Positions 7,614-14,844 of a stretch of 24,085 nucleotides of DNA are shown here, piece by piece; the stretch's first letter is position 1; each line of letters begins with the position of its first letter. Position numbers and translations under genes: made by a program. The notes beneath the pieces were generated by a model. The model worked only from the letters and a program-made list of their open reading frames with translations. It was not told where the DNA came from and searched no databases. The DNA comes from DAOUAJ01 sp034433615 (GTDB lineage Bacteria > Chloroflexota > Anaerolineae > DUEN01), in NCBI GenBank assembly GCA_034433615.1, contig DAOUAJ010000257.1:1-24085 (forward strand), read 5' to 3'.

Positions 7614-7654
7614 AGGTCTCCCGACCGAGCCCTTTCGCCTCGGTCGGGAGACCT
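7614..7654. terminator. Strong hairpin between convergent serS and Hsp70 genes
   Basis: AGGTCTCCCGACCGAG (7614-7629) pairs perfectly with CTCGGTCGGGAGACCT (7639-7654), a 16-bp stem with a 9-nt loop. There is no T-run on either side, so it is not a textbook intrinsic terminator, but its place between two convergent gene ends suggests a bidirectional transcription block or mRNA-end stabiliser. The rest of the 7572-7874 gap holds only repeat words. Confidence 0.5.
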
Positions 7655-7715
7655 TCGGCGATCAAGGTGGCATTGACCCTGGCGCCGCGCCCGACATGGA
7701 AAGCTGCCCTGAAAA

Positions 7716-7850
7716 TAGCAGTCAGCGATCAGCGATTAGTCACTCTGGCTGGAGGCTGACGGCTGCTTGTGGCCCGCACTTGTGGTCTTCGCCTCTCAGA
7801 AGACCATGGGCTAAAAGCTGACAGCTAACCGCTGACGGCTGACCGCTTTT
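7716..7850. repeat. Two further tracts of the GTCAGC / GCTGAC repeat words
   Basis: At 7716-7760 the words AGTCAGCGATCAGCGATTAG and GAGGCTGACGGCTGC occur, and at 7810-7850 AAAGCTGACAGC and CCGCTGACGGCTGACCGC. They share the vocabulary of the tract at 6213-6277 and are partly inverted relative to each other. There are no regular spacers, so this is not a CRISPR array. No gene is seen between 7572 and 7874. Confidence 0.55.
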
Positions 7851-7874
7851 CATGAGCCGTGGCGCTTTCGGCCT

Positions 7875-9644
7875 CTATTCCTCGGCCTCCAGGAGCAAGT
7901 CTATTAACTCGTCGCAATACTCCTCAACCTTTTCATTGTCGCCGTCGGCCGAGGCTCGACGGATATCGGCGATAAGGCCCGTGATTTCGGCTGCCATATC
8001 GCCGCTCAGGTCCGGATGGCTCAACACCTTCTGAGCGCGTTCGATCAAAGCTGCCACACCCGGATCCAACTTCACCTCAACCTCGGCCGCGACCGCGCCT
8101 TCCCGACCATCGCCGTAGGCCGCCGCTAGCTTGGCCTGGCTCTGAGCAATCTCCTCCGGGCTCAAACGTTGGCGACTGGCCTTGAGCTGCTCAGTGACCT
8201 GCTTGCCAGTCTTGCGCTCCGTCACTGTCACCTCCAGGATGCCGTTGACATCGAGACGAAAGTTGACTGTGACGTCGGTCAGGCCGTCCGGCCGGTTAGG
8301 TTTGAGATCCTCAACCATGAAGTCGCCCAGGAGAACGTTCCGGGAGGCGATGGGACTTTCACCCTGATAGACCTTAACGTGGATCGCATCTTGGCCGGGA
8401 TATATGGTCGTAAACACCTGGCTCTTTTGCACCGGGATGGTGGTATTGCGCCGGATCAGCGGAGCGAAGTGGTCATCGTGCAGACGGCCGGTGATACCAA
8501 ATTGCACAGTCTCGATGCCCAGTGAAAGGGGGGTGACGTCCACCAGGATGGCGTCAATCTCTTCGCCGGCGATGATCCCGGCCTGTACCGCTGCTCCCAA
8601 TGCCACCGCGGCGTCGGGATCAATCTCAATGTGGGGGTCTTGATCCATACGTCGAGCGACGAGATCCCAGACAGCCGGGATACGGGTGGAGCCGCCCACT
8701 AGCAGCACTCGATCAATGTCGCTGGCTTTCAGCTTGGCATCGGCCAGTGCCTGATCAATGCACGTAATGGTGCGGTCCAGCAGGTCTTTGATCAGGTTTT
8801 CAAATTCGTGCCGTTCGACCTCGCGGCGGATGTGAAGCGGCCTGGCCCTCCTGTCCTTAGCGATGTACTCCAGGTTGATCGTAGCATAAGGTGCTGACGA
8901 GAGCTCGATCTTGGCCTCTTCGGCCGCGCGCAGCAGGCGCGCCCAGGCCTGGTGGTTCTCGCGCAGATCAATGTCGTGTTTCTCCGCGAACTCGGTGGCT
9001 ACCATGCCGGCCAGACGCTCGTCGAAATCGTCACCACCCAGGTAGTTATCCCCGGCCGTCGCGATCACGTCCACCACACCGTAGTTCAGTTCGATGATCG
9101 AGATGTCAAAGGTGCCGCCGCCCAGGTCATAAACAAGCACCCGCAGGTGTTCGTCGTTGCTCAGGCCATAGCCATAAGCCAGCGCGGAGGCCGTTGGCTC
9201 ATTGATGATCCGCTCAACGACCAGGCCGGCGATTTCGCCAGCTTCTATCGTCGCCTGGCGCTGCACTTCGTTAAAGTAGGCCGGCACGGTGATCACCGCC
9301 CGCGGCACGGGGTAACCCAGCGCCACCTCAGCCGCCTCTTTGATCTCCCTCAGAATGAAGGCGGAGATTTCTTGCGGGGTGTACGTTTTCCCCGCCATCG
9401 TCACCGTTTCACCTTTTCCCATTTTGCGCTTGATCGAGCGTATAGTCCGCTCAGGCGCGACCACCCACTGGTTGCGCGCGGGGGTCCCCACTAACACTTC
9501 CCCGTCAGGCGAAATACCAACTACGGAAGGCAAGAGGCGCTGTCCCTTGACCGGCAGGAGCTTTGGTACACCGTCTTGGATCACAGCCAGGACGGAATAG
9601 GTAGTCCCCAGGTCAATGCCTAAAACTTTGTCCTTCTCACCCAT
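7875..9644 (-). CDS. dnaK: Hsp70-family chaperone (DnaK paralogue, short form)
   Basis: This 589-residue Hsp70 is shorter than the usual 610-640. The ATPase domain shows IDLGTTYS (10-17), VYDLGGGTFDISI (171-183) and VLLVGGSTRIP (313-323). The interdomain linker VDVTPLSLGIE (368-378) is intact. The substrate-binding sandwich differs from canonical DnaK: the region about 436-470 reads NVLLGDFMVEDLKPNRPDG instead of the usual short GIPPAPRG-containing loop. The lid is short and the tail is acidic (LLLEAEE) without the EEVD-like or Gly-rich end. It is the last gene of a TPR / J-like / GrpE-like / Hsp70 cluster, 148 nt after the GrpE-like gene; AAAGG lies 8 nt before the start. It is probably a specialised second Hsp70 rather than the housekeeping DnaK, though that copy is not in view. 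Confidence 0.93.
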   Translation of the reverse strand: MGEKDKVLGIDLGTTYSVLAVIQDGVPKLLPVKGQRLLPSVVGISPDGEVLVGTPARNQWVVAPERTIRSIKRKMGKGETVTMAGKTYTPQEISAFILREIKEAAEVALGYPVPRAVITVPAYFNEVQRQATIEAGEIAGLVVERIINEPTASALAYGYGLSNDEHLRVLVYDLGGGTFDISIIELNYGVVDVIATAGDNYLGGDDFDERLAGMVATEFAEKHDIDLRENHQAWARLLRAAEEAKIELSSAPYATINLEYIAKDRRARPLHIRREVERHEFENLIKDLLDRTITCIDQALADAKLKASDIDRVLLVGGSTRIPAVWDLVARRMDQDPHIEIDPDAAVALGAAVQAGIIAGEEIDAILVDVTPLSLGIETVQFGITGRLHDDHFAPLIRRNTTIPVQKSQVFTTIYPGQDAIHVKVYQGESPIASRNVLLGDFMVEDLKPNRPDGLTDVTVNFRLDVNGILEVTVTERKTGKQVTEQLKASRQRLSPEEIAQSQAKLAAAYGDGREGAVAAEVEVKLDPGVAALIERAQKVLSHPDLSGDMAAEITGLIADIRRASADGDNEKVEEYCDELIDLLLEAEE

Positions 9645-9756
9645 ATGATGCCTTTCTCTCTTAATTTACGGAATCGTCTATCCGGCGATTCGTTGCGCGC
9701 CAGCACCGCATCTCGTTCCCGCAAGGGAAAATGGCAGCACCTGGCACTTCACCAAA

Positions 9757-9779
9757 GGCGGCGCGTTTTAACCGCCGCC
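9757..9779. other. GC-rich hairpin between the GrpE-like and Hsp70 genes
   Basis: GGCGGCG (9757-9763) and CGCCGCC (9773-9779) form a 7-bp perfect stem with a 9-nt A/T-rich loop, 14 nt past the GrpE-like stop on the minus strand. Without a following T-run it may be a processing or attenuation site that alters the GrpE:Hsp70 ratio. No promoter is evident in the 148-nt gap. Confidence 0.4.
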
Positions 9780-9792
9780 AGCCCGGAGTCCT

Positions 9793-10872
9793 CTAATTTT
9801 CGACGGCTTCGTCGGGCTGCGCGACCGATTCACTGGCCCGTACCTCTGGCGCACGGGCGACCACGACTTCTGCGTAGCGCAGCACGCGATCCTGCTGACG
9901 GTATCCTTTGCGCAGCACCTTTACAATTATACCCGATGGCACATCAGAGCGAAACTCGGTCTCCATCGCCACGTGCACTCGGGGATCAAACGGCTGTTGC
10001 AAAGCCGGAATCGGCTGAATGCCCTCAGCCGCCAGCAAGCTCAGGAACCGCTCCCGTACCAGCTCCAGCCCCTGTAACCAGGCCATCAGGGAGTCGCTCG
10101 TCTCGTCCGTGGCTTCAGAAACGATCGGCAGCTCGATGGACCTTGGCTCACCCACCAATGCCTGACGCAGCTTGTGCCACATGCCCTGGGCCTGGGGACG
10201 ATGGAGTGTCCGCGCGTAGGCGGCCTGAGCAACCTGTTGACGACGTTGTTCCAGCCACGAATAGCCGTTGTCCAATGCCAGTTCCAGGCCATCCAGCACC
10301 GGTAGCAGATCTGCCATCAACTCGCCGCGCGCCTCAGCCCGTTGTCGGGCGGTCTCTCGTTGTTCCTCTAGTTCGCGCGCTTCCTGTATTGCCTCCCGTC
10401 GAGTGAGGATCTCCTGAAGCGTCGCCAATGCCGCTGCGATCTGTTGCTCTTTGGTCTCGGCCAGGGCGTTGGATTTGAACTGGGTACGACCCAACTTGGT
10501 CACCGTTTGTGTTAGCTCATTCAACTGTTCCTGGGTGGTCTCCAGGCGGGTCAGCAGGTCGGCCAGGCGTTCATCAATCGGCCGCCTCGCCTCCAGATCA
10601 GTCAGATGGCGCGTGAGGGCGGCTACCTGGCTGCTGCTGAATTGCATCTCTTCCACCAGCCGGCCGAGTTGGCTCTGCATGTGATCAACTTGAGCAACGA
10701 GATGAAGAAGATGACCGTACAGTTGGAGCGGCGGATATTGAGTGTCCGCGCGTGAGGCCATCTGAACTGGCCTGGATTCATCACCAACGTCGAGCATTGC
10801 CTGATCATCTGCTATCTCTGGCACTTGGGGACCGGTTGCCCCAAGGTCGTCATTGAGGAAGTTGAGGTTCAT
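9793..10872 (-). CDS. grpE: GrpE-like nucleotide exchange factor with long N-terminal coiled coil
   Basis: This is a 359-residue protein, about twice the size of ordinary GrpE. Residues about 55-185 are heptad-rich and predicted coiled coil. The GrpE core follows: ELMADLLPVLDGLELAL (184-200), then WLQGLELVRERFLSLLAAEG (265-284), PFDPRVH (294-300) and RKGYRQQDRVLRYAEVVV (321-338), which are the head-domain hallmarks. An insertion of about 55 residues (205-260) splits the core. GrpE releases ADP from Hsp70, and the Hsp70 gene lies directly downstream. ATG 10872 is chosen because AAGGA lies 5 nt before it and the frame upstream lies inside the J-like gene; the two genes overlap by 23 nt. The acidic C-terminal tail is disordered-looking. 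Confidence 0.86.
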   Translation of the reverse strand: MNLNFLNDDLGATGPQVPEIADDQAMLDVGDESRPVQMASRADTQYPPLQLYGHLLHLVAQVDHMQSQLGRLVEEMQFSSSQVAALTRHLTDLEARRPIDERLADLLTRLETTQEQLNELTQTVTKLGRTQFKSNALAETKEQQIAAALATLQEILTRREAIQEARELEEQRETARQRAEARGELMADLLPVLDGLELALDNGYSWLEQRRQQVAQAAYARTLHRPQAQGMWHKLRQALVGEPRSIELPIVSEATDETSDSLMAWLQGLELVRERFLSLLAAEGIQPIPALQQPFDPRVHVAMETEFRSDVPSGIIVKVLRKGYRQQDRVLRYAEVVVARAPEVRASESVAQPDEAVEN

Positions 10873-11215
10873 AGAAATCCTTATGGACTGAAAGTTCGGC
10901 CAGGCCCAACTCCAGGGCCAGGGTAATGATATCGTCGCGATGGACGTCCAGGTCATATGCGAGTCGGCGCCGGCTGGGCAAGGGGGGCGGAGGTTGGAGC
11001 AAGAAGAGGTCGGTCTGTGCCCGGCTCTCCGGCGCGCGCAATTGCTCGTAGGCCGCCCGAATCTCCTGAAACTTTTCCGGCGCGCGCTCTGGTGAATATT
11101 CCCGCACCAGCTTAAAATAGGCGCGCTTGATCTCCGCTTCATCCGCCTGGCGATCAATGCCGAGCACGGCGTAGGGATCAAGAGGGCGCTGTCTAGAAGA
11201 AGGCTTCGAACTCAT
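10850..11215 (-). CDS. Degenerate J-domain protein (HPD replaced by SPE)
   Basis: This is a 121-residue protein. Residues 12-62 follow the J-domain pattern closely: DPYAVLGIDRQADEAEIKRA, AYFKLVRE, then EKFQEIRAAYEQL. At the place of the invariant HPD tripeptide it reads Ser41-Pro42-Glu43 (REYSPERAPEKF). HPD is required for J proteins to trigger Hsp70 ATP hydrolysis, so this protein either docks without stimulating or uses another contact. A Pro-rich segment (74-80) and a short C-terminal helix region rich in Asp/Leu follow; there is no zinc finger or substrate-binding domain. GGAG lies 7 nt before the start. It overlaps the TPR gene and the GrpE-like gene by 23 nt each, indicating tightly coupled production with the Hsp70 set. 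Confidence 0.85.
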   Translation of the reverse strand: MSSKPSSRQRPLDPYAVLGIDRQADEAEIKRAYFKLVREYSPERAPEKFQEIRAAYEQLRAPESRAQTDLFLLQPPPPLPSRRRLAYDLDVHRDDIITLALELGLAELSVHKDFYEPQLPQ

Positions 11216-13460
11216 CCTCGAGCTCCTCGTCTAATCCCCCCAAAAGATTCATCAGCTCGAGCATGCCACCCTGGAGGAACGTTTCTAGCATCTCGGCTCG
11301 CTCCATAACGCTGGCATCGTTGGCCTTGCGGGCCATCTGTCTGGCTTTGCGAAGCAGGCGCAATGCCCCCTGTCGGTCGTGCCGATCGTGAAAGAGACGA
11401 AACGCCTCGATATACTCCAGCGCGCCGCTGGCAGGCGCCTCGCTGCGAATGCGCTGCTCATATTGTCGAGCCAATTCCAGATCGTTTTCCGTGTGAGCGG
11501 CCTCGCAAATATCCACCAGCACACCGGCCTTCGTCTCTGTGACATGCGGCTGTCTGGTCAGCGCGATCGCCTCATCGAAGAAGCGAACAGCCCAGGCCCG
11601 GCCTAACTTGCAATGCAAGACGCCCTTGCCTTGCTCAACCCAAAATGTTGGCAATAGGTCCTGCATCTGACGAACCTGGGTCATCAATTCCTCGACCGCA
11701 TCGCCCGCGTTCACGTGAAGCAACTCGTGTATGACCGATCCGGCGGTCTTAGTGTGGTTAGGGTCTGCCCGAAATGCCCGCAGCAGGTACTCGCGCGCGG
11801 GTTTGCTTTGCCTGGCCTCAGCGTAGAGGGTGCCCAGTTCGAGCAGCAGCGCGGGGTGCTCAGGCAGGTCTTGCAGCCCTTCCTCCAATAGTTTGATCTT
11901 ATCTTTTTGGGGGCCGCGCCACAAAAATGCAAACAGGCCCTGTTTTGAATCCCCTCGAACTCTCTCGATGTAAAGCTGGGCTAGTGCTTCTCTGGCTTCT
12001 ACGTTCTCCGGATCAGCCGCCAACACACGCCGCCAGATGGGCAGGGGGTCGCGATTCCACGATTCCTGGTACAGCTTACCCAGGCGGATCAACGCCTCGA
12101 CATGTTGTGGATTGGATTCCAGGATCTGCTGCAACTCGCCCTCAGCCACCCATTGACGCTGAACCCCCATCAGGGCATCAACCAGTTTCAACCGTAGCGC
12201 GGCATCGTCCGGCGCGTATTTGAGCGCGTTTCTCAAGCAGGTGATCGCTTCGTCCGTCTGCCCGATGCGCTCATAGCATTCGGCCGTGTGGCTCCAGATA
12301 GCAGCTACCTGCGCGTCGGTCAGGCTGTCCGGGTGATTGGCCTTACGTGGCCGGCGACGCACCATTTCGCGCCATGCCTCAGCGGCCTTGCCCCAGTTTT
12401 CCAATGCCTCTTCCGCCAAGGCCAGGTTCTGGGCCAGGGAACGACTGTGGATGTGCTGACTGGCTTTGCGCCAATGCTCAGCCGCTGTAGACCACCGGCC
12501 AGCCTGTGCAGCCTCGTAACCCAGGTGATAGTAGGCCAGGCCAAGGATCTCGGTCAGGACGCGGTCTTCGACGGCAACCGGGAGATGGCTACCCAGGTTG
12601 GCGATCTCCTGCCAACGCCCAGCTTGGGCCAGTTCCAGCACCTGTTCGCGCAACAGGTGACCCAGGTTTTGATCCAACCACGGGGTTGCCAGGCCGGCAC
12701 TTTTGGCTGTGATCCAGGCGGCCCTGGCTGTCTCGCGGTCACCCCGGCGCATGGCCGCCACGCCCCGGTAATAGTACAAAATCCGACCGACAGACTTGCG
12801 GCCCGCCTTCTCGGCGGCCGTTTTAAAAAGATCGAGGGACGCGGCCGTCGCCTTGTTCTGCATTTCGATCAGGGCCTGCCACATCTGGGGACCCTTGCCC
12901 AACACAGGCTGTTGCAGCAGCGTCAGGAGACGGGCCGGCGGATCACCCTGCAAAAGCCCCTGGACCAGGCGCAGGGTATTCGCTTCGGCAGGAGAAAGCC
13001 CATCGCTCTCCCACGATTGCCCGGCCGCCAGGCGAGCCAACTGGCGCAGATAGGCCAGGCCCGGCCGCTGGGGCTCGCGCGCGGCGACGAAATCGAATTC
13101 AGGCAGCGCCTCGGGCAAGCGGCCCAGTTGCCACAGCGTCACTCCTCGATAGAAATGGACTCGCGGTGCATCAGGCGTATACTGGAGTGCCGTCTCCAGA
13201 TGTTGCAGGCGTTCATGGGTCTGGTTACTGTTCATGGCGGCACGAAAATGCGCCTCGGCCAGCATCTGGCGGGCCGTCGTCGCAACGGCCGGGCTATTGG
13301 TCGTCTCAAGCGCTTGAGAAGCCAGGCGCAAGGCCAGGTTAGTGTTGCCCAGGCGTAACCCACCTATGGCTTCACGCAACAGCCTGGTTGCGCCCTGCTG
13401 TGCTGGTGCGCTAAATGTCTTCTTCGCTGGGCGAAACTTTTTATTGCGCTTCTTCCCCAT
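11193..13460 (-). CDS. Large tetratricopeptide-repeat protein of the Hsp70 locus
   Basis: This 755-residue soluble protein consists almost wholly of TPR-like helical hairpins. Clear units include about 390-425 (CYERIGQTDEAITCLRNALK then YAPDD), 450-500 (LIRLGKLYQESW ... ADPENVEAREALAQLY) and 520-566 (LLLELGTLYAEA ... ADPNH). The N-terminus is strongly basic (MGKKRNKKFRPAKK) and the C-terminus strongly acidic (GLDEELEDEFEAFF). There is no signal peptide or membrane segment. TPRs bind other proteins; being first in an operon with J-like, GrpE-like and Hsp70 genes, it may recruit clients or assemble the chaperone set. ATG 13460 is preferred to a TTG at 13484. The promoter is at 13508-13536. Confidence 0.85.
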   Translation of the reverse strand: MGKKRNKKFRPAKKTFSAPAQQGATRLLREAIGGLRLGNTNLALRLASQALETTNSPAVATTARQMLAEAHFRAAMNSNQTHERLQHLETALQYTPDAPRVHFYRGVTLWQLGRLPEALPEFDFVAAREPQRPGLAYLRQLARLAAGQSWESDGLSPAEANTLRLVQGLLQGDPPARLLTLLQQPVLGKGPQMWQALIEMQNKATAASLDLFKTAAEKAGRKSVGRILYYYRGVAAMRRGDRETARAAWITAKSAGLATPWLDQNLGHLLREQVLELAQAGRWQEIANLGSHLPVAVEDRVLTEILGLAYYHLGYEAAQAGRWSTAAEHWRKASQHIHSRSLAQNLALAEEALENWGKAAEAWREMVRRRPRKANHPDSLTDAQVAAIWSHTAECYERIGQTDEAITCLRNALKYAPDDAALRLKLVDALMGVQRQWVAEGELQQILESNPQHVEALIRLGKLYQESWNRDPLPIWRRVLAADPENVEAREALAQLYIERVRGDSKQGLFAFLWRGPQKDKIKLLEEGLQDLPEHPALLLELGTLYAEARQSKPAREYLLRAFRADPNHTKTAGSVIHELLHVNAGDAVEELMTQVRQMQDLLPTFWVEQGKGVLHCKLGRAWAVRFFDEAIALTRQPHVTETKAGVLVDICEAAHTENDLELARQYEQRIRSEAPASGALEYIEAFRLFHDRHDRQGALRLLRKARQMARKANDASVMERAEMLETFLQGGMLELMNLLGGLDEELEDEFEAFF

Positions 13461-13474
13461 GAACAGATCTGTTC
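13461..13474. promoter_or_regulatory. 14-bp perfect palindrome in the TPR gene leader
   Basis: GAACAGATCTGTTC is a perfect palindrome lying between the promoter and the ATG of the TPR gene, overlapping its likely Shine-Dalgarno (AGAGGA). It could be an operator that also affects ribosome access. Only its symmetry supports this. Confidence 0.35.
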
Positions 13475-13507
13475 CTCTGCCCAACTTTCCCTAATAGCTA
13501 AGGTACA

Positions 13508-13536
13508 ATTATAACATTTAACCAGGCATAGGACAA
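13508..13536 (-). promoter_or_regulatory. Promoter of the TPR/J/GrpE/Hsp70 operon
   Basis: On the minus strand TTGTCC (13531-13536) and TATAAT (13508-13513) are 17 nt apart. Transcription would begin near 13500, leaving a leader of about 40 nt. No CIRCE-like inverted repeat (TTAGCACTC type) is present, so classical HrcA heat-shock control is not supported. Confidence 0.7.
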
Positions 13537-13578
13537 ATCAACGGCGGGCCTTCCTTTTCAAGACCGGAGGGCCAGCCC

Positions 13579-13607
13579 TTGCGCCATCGCGTGCCATAGT
13601 GTAGAAT
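13579..13607 (+). promoter_or_regulatory. Promoter of sbcD, probably giving a leaderless mRNA
   Basis: TTGCGC (13579-13584) and TAGAAT (13602-13607) are 17 nt apart. The start codon at 13614 is only 6 nt beyond the -10 box, so the transcript should begin at or within a base or two of the ATG. No usable Shine-Dalgarno is visible upstream. Confidence 0.55.
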
Positions 13608-13613
13608 AGGGTT

Positions 13614-14840
13614 ATGATCAGGATATTGCATTTTGGCGATCTCCACCTGGGCATAGAGAACTACGGCCGGTTTGATCCTCAGATTGGCCTCTCCAGCCGC
13701 CTGACCGACTTTCTGCGCGCTTTTGATCAATTGGTTGACTTTGCCGCCAGAGAAACCGTTGACCTGGTGGTCTTCGCCGGGGATGCGTTCAAGACGCGCG
13801 ATCCATCACCCACGTACCAGCGCGAATTCGCCCGCCGTATTCATCGTCTGGCATGCCAGCTTGACATCCCCACCTTTTTGCTGGTGGGAAACCATGACCT
13901 ACCTAACGCCGCCAGCCGCGCCCACGCCGTGGAGATTTTCGACACACTGAACGTAGAGAACGTCTGGGTCGCTCGCCGCCCAGACGTTTATCACATTAAC
14001 ACCCGCCGCGGCCCCGTTCAAGTCGTCGCCCTGCCCTGGATTATCCGCAGCGCCTTGCTGGCCCACGATGACTACAAAAACCTTAACCTGGAAGAGATCA
14101 ACCAGCTCATGCTGAGCAAGTTGGAGAACCTGATTCTGGGTGAGGCAGGATTGGTCAGCCGGCTCGATCCGGCACTACCCACGATCATGGTCGCCCACGG
14201 CACTGTCCAGGGGGCGGTGTATGGCAGCGAGCGCAGCGTCATGCTGGGTCGTGATCTGGTGCTCTCACCCAGTTTGATGCGCCATCCGGCCTTTGACTAT
14301 GTGGCGCTGGGGCATATCCACAAGCACCAATGCCTGTTCGATGACCCGCCCGCTGTCTACTGTGGCAGCCTGGAGCGCATAGACTTTGGTGAAGCCGCAG
14401 AACGCAAGGGGTTCGTGGTGGTAAACCTGGAGAAAGGGAGGGTAGAATGGCGCTTTGTGCCGGTGAACGCCCGGCGCTTCGTCACCATCCACGTCCAGGC
14501 AGACGGCGACAATCCGACCCAGTCTGTGCTGGACACCATCGCGCAGCATCCCATCGCCGACGCGGTCGTTCGCCTCATCATTCAGACCACTGCTCAAGCT
14601 GAGCCCCTCCTGAATGATGCGGCCATCCGACGAGCCCTGGCGCCTGCCTTTCATATTGCAGCGATCACTCGTGAGGTGGAACGCCCCACCCGGCTGCGCC
14701 TGGGCAGCCAGGAATCCATTGGAGCCTTAACGCCGCGCGAGATCTTAGAACGCTACCTGATCGCCCGGCAAACCCCTCCCGAGCGTATCAAGTTACTTCT
14801 TCGCTATGCGGACGAGATATTGACGCCCACTGAGGGATAA
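13614..14840 (+). CDS. sbcD: DNA repair exonuclease SbcD/Mre11-type
   Basis: This is a 408-residue calcineurin-like nuclease. The five metal-binding motifs are all visible: GDLHLG (Asp9, His11), AGDAF (Asp57), GNHD (Asn93-His94-Asp95), MVAHG (His195) and GHIHKH (His234, His236). A capping domain occupies the C-terminal third. Family knowledge says SbcD works with the SbcC/Rad50 ATPase to open hairpins and process double-strand ends. No sbcC follows; instead a pseudo-PP2C/propeller gene starts 4 nt after the stop, an unusual pairing. Start ATG 13614 is the first good initiation codon, just downstream of a -10 box. All catalytic residues are intact, so it is probably active. Confidence 0.93.
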   Translation: MIRILHFGDLHLGIENYGRFDPQIGLSSRLTDFLRAFDQLVDFAARETVDLVVFAGDAFKTRDPSPTYQREFARRIHRLACQLDIPTFLLVGNHDLPNAASRAHAVEIFDTLNVENVWVARRPDVYHINTRRGPVQVVALPWIIRSALLAHDDYKNLNLEEINQLMLSKLENLILGEAGLVSRLDPALPTIMVAHGTVQGAVYGSERSVMLGRDLVLSPSLMRHPAFDYVALGHIHKHQCLFDDPPAVYCGSLERIDFGEAAERKGFVVVNLEKGRVEWRFVPVNARRFVTIHVQADGDNPTQSVLDTIAQHPIADAVVRLIIQTTAQAEPLLNDAAIRRALAPAFHIAAITREVERPTRLRLGSQESIGALTPREILERYLIARQTPPERIKLLLRYADEILTPTEG

Positions 14841-14844
14841 CCTT

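Noticed and set aside
6213..7850. Possible CRISPR array from repeated GTCAGC words
   Set aside because: The words are short, irregularly spaced, present in both orientations and interrupted by serS; there are no equal-length spacers.
9645..10406. 253-codon open frame on the plus strand starting beside the Hsp70 gene
   Set aside because: Antisense to the GrpE-like gene; Pro/Arg/Ser-rich composition without a domain.
12288..13358. 356-codon open frame on the plus strand
   Set aside because: Antisense to the TPR gene; Gln/Arg/Leu-rich translation typical of a GC-rich shadow frame.
13461..13536. CIRCE/HrcA site expected before an Hsp70 operon
   Set aside because: No TTAGCACTC-N9-GAGTGCTAA-like sequence is present; only a different 14-bp palindrome is found.
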